DNA of 32,884 nt, from the NCBI RefSeq assembly GCF_900115955.1, contig NZ_FOYL01000020.1:126592-159475 (forward strand), in the 5' to 3' direction. The position numbers were made by a program, and so were the translations under genes. The stretch comes from Lentzea waywayandensis (GTDB lineage Bacteria; Actinomycetota; Actinomycetes; Mycobacteriales; Pseudonocardiaceae). The notes below the pieces were generated by a model that did not search any database, was not told the origin of the DNA, and worked only from the letters and a program-made list of their open reading frames with translations. Below are positions 23,309 to 31,362 of this stretch, one piece after another. Every line of letters begins with the position of its first letter. Within the stretch, counting starts at the first letter, position 1.

Positions 23309-23860
23309 GTGAGTGTCGACAGCAGGACTGAGCTCGTACCGCTGCGAACGTGGTTCGGGCTCCGATGGCGCGGCTACGACCGCGACGAGGTGGACGACTA
23401 CGTCGCCGAGCTGGAAGCCGAGCTTCGCCTGGTCACAGCCGACCGCGACGCCTCGGAGGCCCGTGCGGAGACCCTGGCGAGCAGACTGGTCTCGGTCCAG
23501 GAGGAGAACGCCGCCCTGCAGGACGGCCTGCACCGCATCTGCCTGACCCCGATCGACCCGAAAGGCCTGCCGGAACGGCTGGCCCGCATGGTCGCCCTGG
23601 CCGAGGAAGAACGCCGTGACGTGGTCAGGGACGCGCAGCTCAAGGCGTTGATGATCGTGGGCGAGGCCGAGCAACGAGCCCGCCGCCTGGACGAGGAGGC
23701 GGCAGCGAAACGCGACGGGATCCGCGAGGACTTCCGGCTCGCGATGTCGGCCCGCCGCGCCGAGGCGATGCGCGCCCTGGCCGAGCTGCGCAACGTGGCC
23801 CGTGACGAGGCCGAACGCATCGTCGCGGAGGCGAAGGTGCAGAACCTGCACATCACGTAG
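23309..23860 (+). CDS. DivIVA-domain coiled-coil protein
   Basis: 183 aa. Residues 10-40 (VPLRTWFGLRWRGYDRDEVDDYVAELEAEL) form a DivIVA-type lipid-binding and coiled-coil start, with the RGYDRDEVD signature. Charged heptad-rich helices continue to the end, including a segment rich in Ala, Glu and Arg at about 115-178. It is shorter than Wag31/DivIVA and is probably a paralogue that assists polar growth or septation at the inner membrane face. GTG 23309 follows GAGGAGA. Confidence 0.82.
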   Translation: MSVDSRTELVPLRTWFGLRWRGYDRDEVDDYVAELEAELRLVTADRDASEARAETLASRLVSVQEENAALQDGLHRICLTPIDPKGLPERLARMVALAEEERRDVVRDAQLKALMIVGEAEQRARRLDEEAAAKRDGIREDFRLAMSARRAEAMRALAELRNVARDEAERIVAEAKVQNLHIT

Positions 23861-23881
23861 GCGCCTGATCTGGTGCGAAGC

Positions 23882-23913
23882 CCGGCCTGGGACACCCGAG
23901 AGCCCCAGGCCGG
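23882..23913 (+). terminator. Hairpin CCGGCCTGGG/CCCAGGCCGG after the DivIVA-like gene
   Basis: Perfect 10-bp arms (23882-23891, 23904-23913) with a 12-nt loop, 21 bp past the stop codon, no T-run. This is the likely transcription terminator of the DivIVA-like gene. The rest of the 181-bp gap (23861-24041) holds the palindrome at 23990-24024. Confidence 0.7.
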
Positions 23914-23989
23914 CCGCACACACTCCCCGGCCTCGGGAGAATCAGGCAAGAAGACGAGAGCTTCGGTCTCCTGCTCACCCACCCTGCAC

Positions 23990-24024
23990 TGGTCTTATTG
24001 GTTCATCAACAACCAAGCAGACCA
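23990..24024. promoter_or_regulatory. 35-bp palindrome upstream of the SDR gene
   Basis: Two nested inverted repeats share one centre: TGGTCT/AGACCA outside and TTGGTT/AACCAA inside, around CATCAAC. Arms match at 12 of 14 positions. It ends 17 bp before ATG 24042. It could be an operator for a dimeric (TetR/MarR-like) regulator encoded elsewhere, or a 5' leader hairpin. Confidence 0.6.
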
Positions 24025-24041
24025 GAACAGGCGGTAGGAAC

Positions 24042-24791
24042 ATGTCAGTCGCAATCGTGACCGGTGGCAGCTCGGGCATCGGCTGGAGCACGGCCGTCGA
24101 ACTGGCTCGGCGAGGCGCCGCCGTGATCCTCACCTACGGCTCCAACGAGGCAGGCGCCAAGCAGGCAGTCTCCGTCATCGAGCAGAACGGCGGCAAGGCC
24201 GTCGCCCTCCCGCTGGACCTGGGCCGCAGCGACACCTTCCCGGCGTTCCGCGACCAGGTCGCGCAGGTACTCGGCGGCTGGGGCCGCGACACGTTCGACG
24301 TCCTCGTCAACAACGCGGGCTTCGCCCAGACGGCCCTGTTCCCGGACACGACGGAAGAGCTCTTCGACAAGTTCTACCGCGTCCTGCTCAAGGGCCCGTT
24401 CTTCCTCACCCAGACCCTGCTCCCGCTCCTCGCGGACGGCGGCGCGGTGCTCAACACGACGAGCAGTTCCACCGAACAGGCCGAGCCCGGCTACTCCGGC
24501 TACGCCACGATGAAGGGCGCCCTGGTCGTGCTGACGCGCTACCTGGCCAAGGAACTGAGCCCGCGCCGCATCCGCGTCAACTCCGTCTCCCCCGGCGCCA
24601 CCCGGACCAGGTTGGGCGACGACGCCTTCGAGAAGTTCCCGGAGTTCATCCCGGCTCTGGCCGCGAAGACCGCGCTGGGCCGCGTCGGCGAGCCCGATGA
24701 CGTGGCGGTGGCGATCGCGGCGCTCGCCGGAGAGGACGGCCGGTGGATCACCGCGCAGAACGTCGAGGTGTCGGGCGGTTTCGGACTCTGA
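24042..24791 (+). CDS. Short-chain dehydrogenase/reductase
   Basis: A 249-aa cytosolic NAD(P)-dependent oxidoreductase with a classical SDR fold. The cofactor motif TGGSSGIG is at 7-14 and NNAG at 90-93. The catalytic SSS at 141-143 and YATMK (Tyr154, Lys158) are present, with the conserved RIRVNSVSPGATRT and the C-terminal VSGGFGL. The substrate is unknown; the pattern resembles FabG-like or quinone/aldehyde-reducing SDRs. ATG 24042 has TAGGAA upstream. It stands alone behind a terminator and a 35-bp palindrome, which suggests a separately regulated, perhaps inducible, gene. Confidence 0.93.
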   Translation: MSVAIVTGGSSGIGWSTAVELARRGAAVILTYGSNEAGAKQAVSVIEQNGGKAVALPLDLGRSDTFPAFRDQVAQVLGGWGRDTFDVLVNNAGFAQTALFPDTTEELFDKFYRVLLKGPFFLTQTLLPLLADGGAVLNTTSSSTEQAEPGYSGYATMKGALVVLTRYLAKELSPRRIRVNSVSPGATRTRLGDDAFEKFPEFIPALAAKTALGRVGEPDDVAVAIAALAGEDGRWITAQNVEVSGGFGL

Positions 24792-24806
24792 CCCGCGAGA
24801 GCGGTG

Positions 24807-25796
24807 TCACTGCATGTTCGTGACGTGTCCGTGCTCGGGGAACGCGACGCACGTGTAGAGCTGCAGGTTGTAGCCGCGGCCGAGGCTCAGCATCGTCGGC
24901 TCGTGGGCCGCCGGGTACGGCGGACGGGTGGCCCCGGCATCCTCGACCGGCTGCCAGCTCGTCTTGCCGTCCCATTCGGAGCTGGCGATGGTGAGCAGGG
25001 GTACGACGTCCGCGCCGCAGTCCGGGCAGGACATCGGGTACGGGTCGGAGAAGCTCCACGGCGCGTGCCCGCCGGCCTTGCAGCCGGAGGCGACGGACAG
25101 CTCGTACTGGTACTTCTGCTCCTCCCGCTTCTCCCACTCGTGCACCTGCCCGGCCAGATCCTCGGGCAGGCAGTGCGGAGCCGGGTACTCCGTGACCGTC
25201 TCCGGGTGCAGCACGCACGGCTGTGGCAGGTAGTTGTCGTCGACCGCGGCCGGCAGCGGCGGGGTGGCCAGCGGATCCGTCACCTCGGCGGCGACCCGCC
25301 AGCGCAGCACCGTGCTCGGCACGTAGCCGTCGTCCTCGTGGTCGAACGGGCACCACAGCACCTGCAGCAGGTCGGCACCGTCCGGACGGGGAAGGCCGGG
25401 GACGTCCCGTGCGTACAGCTGGGCCACCGGCACCATCGGCGCCGGGCCGTCCTGCGCGATCTCCTCGCCGTCGTCCACGCGGTCGACGACGGCTTTCTCG
25501 TCCTCGGTCAGCAGGTTCACACCGTGCTCACGCGGCCTGGCCCACGCCTGGGTCAGGATCCGCCGCCGCGCCATCACGTCGGGCACGCTCGCGCCTTCGA
25601 GGAACGGGCCGGCGTGCTCGGCGCAGGTCGGCCACGGTTCCCCCGCCGGCCACAGCAACGGGCCGCCGATCGAGCTGTCCGCCGCGGCCGGCTCACCGGG
25701 CCGGGGGTGCAGCCGCACCGCGGTGCGGGCCAGCGGGGCCATGGCGGGCAGGTGCGCCACGAGGTCGACCGGGCGCGGCGGAGAGGTACGGGCCAT
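24807..25796 (-). CDS. DUF1963-like protein
   Basis: A 329-aa soluble protein of unknown function. IGGPLLWPAGEPWP, VPVAQLYARDVPGLPRPDGADLLQVLWCP and the late YNLQLYTCVAFPEHG fit the DUF1963 (YwqG-like) pattern. A CPDCGADV pair in SCPDCGADVVPLL, with further Cys upstream (PQPCVLHP, PHCLPE, SGCKAGGHAPW), suggests a metal site. It ends only 15 bp from the convergent SDR gene. ATG 25796 is taken from the homology start. Confidence 0.75.
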   Translation of the reverse strand: MARTSPPRPVDLVAHLPAMAPLARTAVRLHPRPGEPAAADSSIGGPLLWPAGEPWPTCAEHAGPFLEGASVPDVMARRRILTQAWARPREHGVNLLTEDEKAVVDRVDDGEEIAQDGPAPMVPVAQLYARDVPGLPRPDGADLLQVLWCPFDHEDDGYVPSTVLRWRVAAEVTDPLATPPLPAAVDDNYLPQPCVLHPETVTEYPAPHCLPEDLAGQVHEWEKREEQKYQYELSVASGCKAGGHAPWSFSDPYPMSCPDCGADVVPLLTIASSEWDGKTSWQPVEDAGATRPPYPAAHEPTMLSLGRGYNLQLYTCVAFPEHGHVTNMQ

Positions 25797-25880
25797 GGCG
25801 GGATCGTAGTAACGGGCGGGGGTCGCCCTCGCCGACGCGGGCGGTCAGGCCCACGGAATCGGCGAGGACTTCCGCCTCAC

Positions 25881-26771
25881 TCAGAGGTAGATCGCCAGGG
25901 CGACGGTCACCACCCAGGCGAGGCCCAGCGACTGCAGGACCCGGTCGGAGCGGGCCAGGTCGTCCGGGGCGCCCGCCTTGCCGCTGTCCACGTCGACGGC
26001 GTAGCGGAGAACGGCGATGACGAACGGGACCATGGAGAGCGCGGCCCACGGACTGCCGGTGCGCTGACCGAGCTCGAACGCCCACAGGCCGTAGGTCATG
26101 TTCATGACCGCGGCCGACGTTGCCCAGACGAACCGGAGGTAGGTCTCCGAGTACCTGGTCAGCGAGTGGCGGATCGCGGCGCCGGTCTCGTGGAAGAGCT
26201 TGATCTCGGCGTACCGCTTGCCCGCCACGATGAACAGCGACCCGAACGCCGTGACGAGCAGGAACCACTGGCTGGGCACGATGTTCGCGCCCATGCCGCC
26301 CGCGATGGCGCGCAGCAGGAACCCGGAGGCGACCACGCACAGCTCGAGGACGGGCTGGTGTTTCAGGCCGAAGCAGTAACCGAGCTGGACCGCCAGGTAG
26401 ACGACCATGAGCACGAGCAGCTTCCAGCCCGCCACCGCGCCGATCGACAACGACGCGGCCATCAGCACACCGGCGGTGCCGAACGCGAGAGGCACGGGGA
26501 CGATGCCCGCCGCGATCGGGCGGTGGCGCTTCTTCGGGTGGGCCCGGTCGGCTTCCACGTCCTTCGCGTCGTTGACCAGGTACACCGCCGAGGCCGCGCA
26601 GCAGAACGCCGCGAACGCCAGCGCCGCCGACCGCAGCACGGCGGGTTCCGCGATCCTGCTAGACGCGAAGGGCGCGGCCAGCACCAGGACGTTCTTCACC
26701 CACTGGTGCGGCCGGGCCGTCTTGATCAGGCCTCGAACGATCGATGGCCGTGTCTCGGTCGCCACGGTCAT
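25881..26771 (-). CDS. ubiA: Decaprenyl-phosphate phosphoribosyltransferase (UbiA family)
   Basis: A 296-aa membrane enzyme with about eight transmembrane helices, like Rv3806c of Mycobacterium tuberculosis. It would transfer 5-phosphoribose from PRPP to decaprenyl phosphate, the first committed step to the arabinose donor DPA. The aspartate-rich motif NDAKDVEAD (67-75) followed by HPKKRHRPIAAG is the hallmark. The second conserved region includes KRYAEIKLFHE. ATG 26771 overlaps the PAP2 gene stop as ATGA; the upstream ATG 26783 is less likely. It is the last gene of the operon Emb-like, PAP2, ubiA. Confidence 0.92.
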   Translation of the reverse strand: MTVATETRPSIVRGLIKTARPHQWVKNVLVLAAPFASSRIAEPAVLRSAALAFAAFCCAASAVYLVNDAKDVEADRAHPKKRHRPIAAGIVPVPLAFGTAGVLMAASLSIGAVAGWKLLVLMVVYLAVQLGYCFGLKHQPVLELCVVASGFLLRAIAGGMGANIVPSQWFLLVTAFGSLFIVAGKRYAEIKLFHETGAAIRHSLTRYSETYLRFVWATSAAVMNMTYGLWAFELGQRTGSPWAALSMVPFVIAVLRYAVDVDSGKAGAPDDLARSDRVLQSLGLAWVVTVALAIYL

Positions 26772-27271
26772 CGACGACCCCACACGACGCGCCGCACGCC
26801 GCGTGCCACCACGGCACCCAGCACGGCGCCGGCCAGCACGTCAGTCGGGTAGTGCACGCCCAGCACCAGCCTGCTGACCATCATGGGCGGCACCAGAAGC
26901 GGCACCAGCGGCCGGTTCGTCAGCGCGCCGTAGGCGACCGCGGCGGCCGTGGTGGAGGACGCGTGCGACGACGGGAAACTCAGCTTGCTCGGGGTTCCCG
27001 CCAGCACCTGGACCTCCGCGTGGTGCGGACGCCGCCGCCGCACCACGCGTTTCACCACGATCGACGCGGCGTGCGCGGCGACGACCGAGGTGGCCGCGAC
27101 CGTCCACTCAGGACGGCGATGGCGGTCCACCGCGGCGCCCGCGACACCCAGCAACAGCCACCCCGCGCTGTGCTCGCCGAACAACGACAGCAGCCGGGCC
27201 ACGTGCACCACGGGTGGTCTCACCAGCGCCGTCTGCACGGCTACCAGCGCCTCCGCTTCACGATCGCTCAT
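26768..27271 (-). CDS. PAP2 phosphatase, likely DPPR phosphatase
   Basis: A 167-aa membrane phosphatase. The three PAP2 motifs are present: KRVVRRRRP (74-82), PSSH (100-103; PSGH in most) and SRLVLGVHYPTD (133-144) with catalytic His residues. By its place beside ubiA, as Rv3807c beside Rv3806c, it most likely removes the 5-phosphate from decaprenylphosphoryl-phosphoribose. ATG 27271 overlaps the stop of the arabinosyltransferase gene (ATGA). Confidence 0.9.
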   Translation of the reverse strand: MSDREAEALVAVQTALVRPPVVHVARLLSLFGEHSAGWLLLGVAGAAVDRHRRPEWTVAATSVVAAHAASIVVKRVVRRRRPHHAEVQVLAGTPSKLSFPSSHASSTTAAAVAYGALTNRPLVPLLVPPMMVSRLVLGVHYPTDVLAGAVLGAVVARGVRRVVWGRR

Positions 27272-30036
27272 CGAACGCCTTCCCAACCCATGCGGGTCTG
27301 GGTGTCGCGGGTGGTGGTGTACCGACCGGCCTCGTAGAGCGGCGTGGCCTGGTAGACCTGGATCGGGTACGGGCGGGAGGTGTCGCGCAGCCGCGCCGGC
27401 AACGCGGTGACCTCGTGCGTGGTGAGGACGTCCCCGAACAGCGCGCCACGCACGGGTTGCCAGGTCGCGTCGGACAGTCCGAGCGCCTGCGTGTCGCCCC
27501 ACTGCACGGCGTAGGAGATCGGTTCGATCACGCCGTCCTGGACGCGCGGCTGCCGCTGGCAGGGGAACAGGAACGCGATCTGCCACGCCACCGCGACCGC
27601 CGGCTCGCGGGGCAGGAACTCCCGCAGCCGCACGTACTTCTGCGCGGCCGGCTGGGTGAACTCGCCCTCGCCGGTGAGCCGCACCTGCGTCGCGCCGGCC
27701 GGTGCCGGTGGCAGCAGAAGGGTGCGCCGCAACGTGCTGTCCACGTTGTCGGTGAGCTTGCCGGTGCCGAGCACCTTCGCGTCCGAGGTCGCGTACTCGT
27801 AGGTGACGGGTGCCGGTCCGCCGGTGACGACGGTCGCGATCGGGGCGGTCTGGATCGCGAACCACCTGTCCGGCAACGAGACCAGCGGCTGCGGTGTCGC
27901 GACCTCGACCGCGTCCGCCGCGACGCACCGTTGCGCGAGCGGGTCCTGGACGTTCGCGGCCCACGGTGACCACGTGTTCAACGTGTTCACGGTCGCGACG
28001 GTGAAACCGCCCACCAGATAAGCGATGTTGGCGGTGAAGAACAGCACGATCACGACCGGTATCGCGATGACCGGTGCGAGAGAACCCTTGCCCCGCCGGT
28101 ACAACACGACCGCCACGATCACGATCAGCACGAGCCACCAGTACGGCTTGTCGAACTTGAGGACCGACACGTGCGGTGGCACACCCGTGGACGGCAGCCC
28201 GAGATGCCACGAGTACGGCCACAGGTTGGCGCCGTGCCCCGCGAGACCCAGCATCGCGACGACGCTGACGATGCCGCCCAGCAGCACCGGAACCGGCATG
28301 CGGCGGTCGCTGGTCAGCTCACGCACCAACGGCACGGAGCACAGCAGCATCAACGCGATGAACACCGAGCCGATCCCCGCGAGACTGCCGAAGTGGTGCG
28401 TCCACTTGCTGGGTGTCAGCCACAGCAGGAAGAACGCGAACAGCGTCGACCAGCCCGCGAGCGCGAGCCGTGGTGGCACCTCGATCCGACGGGCCCGTGC
28501 GGCCGTGACGAGCACGACGAACCAGACCAGCGCGACGACGCACACCAGCACCGGCGCGCGCTTGGCGTAGTTCGCCATGGCGTCGCCCTGGTTGAGCAGG
28601 AACATCCACCGCGCGAACTCCGTGTACCAGGACTCCGAACCGGCCATCTTCTTGAAGATCTCCTGTGCGTACAGGAAATCGCGCAGGGTTCCGTCGCTGA
28701 ACGCCATGATCATCGCGACCGCGCCGGGAGAGAGCACGGCGAGCGTCCTCGCCACGACCGTGCGCCAGCCGGCGTCCTTCGTGAGCAGTTTCCAGGCGAA
28801 CGGCAGGCCGGCCAGCAACGGCGCGAGAGTCGTGAAACCCGTGGGGTGCGCGAAGAAACCGATACCCGCGATGCCCACGGCCGCGCCCAGCAACGCCAGC
28901 CGCCCGCGTTCGACCGCAGCCGTCACCGCCAGCAGCGTGAGCATGCCACACATGGTCACGACGCCCTCCGGCCGCACGCCCATGTCGAGCGGCAGCCACC
29001 ACGCCAGGAACGCCGCGCCGAGCACGACCCCGCTGAACCTGCCCGACACGTAACGACGTGCGGCGAACCACGTCACCAGACCGAACAGCAACGCGGGGAT
29101 GCGCAGGACCACTGGGGCGAAGCCGAAAACCTGCCACTTCGCCAGGAAGTAGTAGAACCAGGAGAACGGCGTGAAGCCCTGGTTGAGGATCTGGTAGTAG
29201 TTCCCGACATAACCCTCGAACGGCACGTTCTTGGCCATCGCGCTGTAGTAGCCGTCGTCGTCCGACATCGGTGCCAGGAACAACCAGAGGATCATGATCG
29301 CGGGGACGACCAGGTCGACGAGACTCAGCCGCCACCGGAACCGAGCCGGTTCACGGAACACCCGCCGATCCAGCAGCACAAGACAGGCGAACGCGGTCAC
29401 CGCGCACAGCGCGAGAAGCACCATCAGCACGATCTTGAACGGCGCCGGGCTGGTGCTGAACTGGTCGTCCACCCTGATCCGCACGGACAGGTCGGCGGTC
29501 CCCAGCGCGGTGATCGAGGTCGCCAGCACGTGCACGTCCGGCATGGTCGCGGACCGGCCGATCTCCTTGCCGTCACGCAGAACGCTCAGCCCGTCCCGGT
29601 CGCCGCGGATCTCGTACGAGCAGTCACCCGCGGGCACCGGCTCGTCCAGCGTGGCGACACCACTCACCAGCAGGCGGTCGTTCTCCGCCTTCACGACGAG
29701 ACCGCGCGCCGGTGCCGACGGGGTGATGGTCGCGAACACCACACCACCACTGGCCTGCGCGGCCCGTGCGGTTCCACAGCCGAAGCGCGCGTCCATCTCA
29801 AATGGACGGTAGGCGCTCAGCGCGAGCATCGTGGACCGCGGCGCCGACGCGTTCTCCGGCCAGGTGACGGTGGGATCGTTGATCGTCACGGGCGCGAGCG
29901 GCATCAACGCCGACAGCAGCACGGTGAGCGCGCCGGACACGACGGCGACGGCCAGCAGCCGGCGTCTCTTCCCTGGCCCAGGCCGAGTGGTGATGGCAGG
30001 CGTTTCAGGAGCGAGCGGAATCGTTTCTGTCGTCAC
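27268..30036 (-). CDS. Emb-family arabinosyltransferase
   Basis: A 922-aa polytopic GT-C enzyme that adds arabinofuranose from decaprenylphosphoryl-arabinose to cell-wall arabinan outside the membrane. An N-terminal helix (28-50) is followed by an outer beta-rich domain (about 55-195). Helices then enclose the catalytic acidic motif SDDDGYYSAMAKN (Asp259-261), and about twelve further helices follow. The C-terminal 250 residues form the extracellular carbohydrate-binding-like domain with WSPWAANVQDPLAQ and PVTYEYATSDAKV. It is shorter than EmbA/B/C of mycobacteria (about 1,100 aa). Start GTG 30036 has TAGGA nine bases upstream. It leads an operon with the PAP2 phosphatase and ubiA. Confidence 0.93.
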   Translation of the reverse strand: MTTETIPLAPETPAITTRPGPGKRRRLLAVAVVSGALTVLLSALMPLAPVTINDPTVTWPENASAPRSTMLALSAYRPFEMDARFGCGTARAAQASGGVVFATITPSAPARGLVVKAENDRLLVSGVATLDEPVPAGDCSYEIRGDRDGLSVLRDGKEIGRSATMPDVHVLATSITALGTADLSVRIRVDDQFSTSPAPFKIVLMVLLALCAVTAFACLVLLDRRVFREPARFRWRLSLVDLVVPAIMILWLFLAPMSDDDGYYSAMAKNVPFEGYVGNYYQILNQGFTPFSWFYYFLAKWQVFGFAPVVLRIPALLFGLVTWFAARRYVSGRFSGVVLGAAFLAWWLPLDMGVRPEGVVTMCGMLTLLAVTAAVERGRLALLGAAVGIAGIGFFAHPTGFTTLAPLLAGLPFAWKLLTKDAGWRTVVARTLAVLSPGAVAMIMAFSDGTLRDFLYAQEIFKKMAGSESWYTEFARWMFLLNQGDAMANYAKRAPVLVCVVALVWFVVLVTAARARRIEVPPRLALAGWSTLFAFFLLWLTPSKWTHHFGSLAGIGSVFIALMLLCSVPLVRELTSDRRMPVPVLLGGIVSVVAMLGLAGHGANLWPYSWHLGLPSTGVPPHVSVLKFDKPYWWLVLIVIVAVVLYRRGKGSLAPVIAIPVVIVLFFTANIAYLVGGFTVATVNTLNTWSPWAANVQDPLAQRCVAADAVEVATPQPLVSLPDRWFAIQTAPIATVVTGGPAPVTYEYATSDAKVLGTGKLTDNVDSTLRRTLLLPPAPAGATQVRLTGEGEFTQPAAQKYVRLREFLPREPAVAVAWQIAFLFPCQRQPRVQDGVIEPISYAVQWGDTQALGLSDATWQPVRGALFGDVLTTHEVTALPARLRDTSRPYPIQVYQATPLYEAGRYTTTRDTQTRMGWEGVR

Positions 30037-30192
30037 GCGCCGATGTCCTAAGGGGGGTTCGGAAGGGCGAGGCGTCAGAAGCTAGCGACCGCCCGTTACG
30101 CGAGCAGCCCGGCCGACCCGCGCATTGCTACGTCTGCGTTGCCATACCCCGGAATCGTGTTACGGAGGAGAAAATCGGCACACCGCGGCCGA

Positions 30193-30198
30193 TATGGT
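30193..30198 (+). promoter_or_regulatory. Leaderless-type -10 box TATGGT for the flippase
   Basis: TATGGT ends six bases before ATG 30205 and no Shine-Dalgarno is present in the gap. It lies in the 168-bp divergent region between the Emb-like gene and the flippase. Confidence 0.4.
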
Positions 30199-30204
30199 CC
30201 GCCC

Positions 30205-31362
30205 ATGGTTCGTGCGCTCGGTTTCGTCGGGGTGTGCATCGTCCTGTCCGGACTGCTGGTGAACGCCTACCTCGCGATCGTCGCGCGCAACGTCTCACCC
30301 GCCGAGTACAGCGACTTCGGCGCGTTCTGGTCGATCGCGCTGCTGGTCGGGTTCGGCGCCTTCCTTCCCGTGGAACAGGAACTGGCCCGCCTCGGCCCTC
30401 GCGCGCTGCGTTCGGCCGCCGTCGTCGCGGCCGGCATGGCGGTCGTCGAGTGCGCGCTGGCCGTGTTCGTCTCCCCCGCCGTCGTGGTGCTGTGCTTCCT
30501 GTCCGCGGCGCAGTTCCTGGTGCGGGGCGGATTGATCGGCAGCGGGAAGCTGGCGTGGCACGGCGGCCTGCTGGTCGCCGACACCACCTTGCGCGTGGTG
30601 TTCGCGCTGCTCGCCGGCTGGCTCGGAGCCACCACGAGCGCGCAGTTCGAATGGACGCTCGTGGCGGCGGTCGCCGTGGTGCACCTGCCCGTGCTGGCCG
30701 CCATCTGGTGGCAGGGAGACGGCGAAGTGCCCGTGCGCGAGTTCGCGCGCGCGGTCTCTCCGTTGCTCGTCGGCTCCCTATGCGCGCAACTGTTGCTCAA
30801 CGGCATCCCCGTGCTCGTGACAGCGATCGCGACGCCGGGCGAACGGGCTCAGGCCGGGGTGTTCCTCGCGGCCTTCCTGCTCGCCAGGGTCCCGCTCTTC
30901 GTCGCGGTTCCGTTGCAGACAGCGCTGCTGCCCGTGCTCGCGGGAAAGCAGAAGCGCACCGTCGTGACCCGTCTCGCGGCCGTGCTCGCGGCGGCAGCGG
31001 GCGCCGGCGTGACCGTGGCGGTCACGATCGGACCGTGGCTGGTGCGGCTGGTGTTCGGTCCCCTCTACGTCGTGTCCGCCACCGACCTGACCCTCATCGC
31101 GCTCGGCGTCATCGCCCACCTCGGGTTGATCGTCACCACTCAGGCCCTGGTCGCGGGCGCCCTGCACAGCCGCGTCGCGTGGAGCTGGATCGCGGGCCTC
31201 CTGACCGCGGCGGCGACCTTCGCCCTCATCCCCGGCCTCGTGCTGCGCGCCGAGATCGCGTTCCTCACCGGATCACTCGCCGGACTGCTCGTCGGGCTCC
31301 GGCTGCTCACTTCCCCACGACAGGAGAGCGAACTGTGCTCGACGACCTCGTCATCGCCCTGA
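30205..31362 (+). CDS. Polysaccharide flippase-like membrane protein
   Basis: 385 aa with about ten to twelve transmembrane helices. The N-terminal pattern GFVGVCIVLSGLLVNAYLAIVARNVSPAEYSDFGAFWSIALLV is typical of Wzx/MATE-like lipid-linked polysaccharide exporters. The second half repeats the fold. It may flip a polyprenyl-linked saccharide across the membrane. ATG 30205 is chosen from the hydrophobic start; the longer frame from 30139 adds a charged, non-conserved leader. The gene overlaps the downstream GT4 gene by 28 bp and diverges from the arabinan operon. Confidence 0.82.
   Translation: MVRALGFVGVCIVLSGLLVNAYLAIVARNVSPAEYSDFGAFWSIALLVGFGAFLPVEQELARLGPRALRSAAVVAAGMAVVECALAVFVSPAVVVLCFLSAAQFLVRGGLIGSGKLAWHGGLLVADTTLRVVFALLAGWLGATTSAQFEWTLVAAVAVVHLPVLAAIWWQGDGEVPVREFARAVSPLLVGSLCAQLLLNGIPVLVTAIATPGERAQAGVFLAAFLLARVPLFVAVPLQTALLPVLAGKQKRTVVTRLAAVLAAAAGAGVTVAVTIGPWLVRLVFGPLYVVSATDLTLIALGVIAHLGLIVTTQALVAGALHSRVAWSWIAGLLTAAATFALIPGLVLRAEIAFLTGSLAGLLVGLRLLTSPRQESELCSTTSSSP

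Noticed and set aside
24804..26852. 682-codon plus-strand frame over the DUF1963-like and ubiA genes
   Set aside because: It crosses two real genes on the other strand and shows no family motif.
26272..27271. Extended reading of the PAP2 frame up to base 28222
   Set aside because: Everything upstream of ATG 27271 is antisense-like text within the Emb frame; PAP2 homology starts at MSDREAEALV.
28171..30051. 626-codon plus-strand frame opposite the Emb-like gene
   Set aside because: Composition is Arg/His/Gln-rich and without hydrophobic core; it mirrors the arabinosyltransferase codons.
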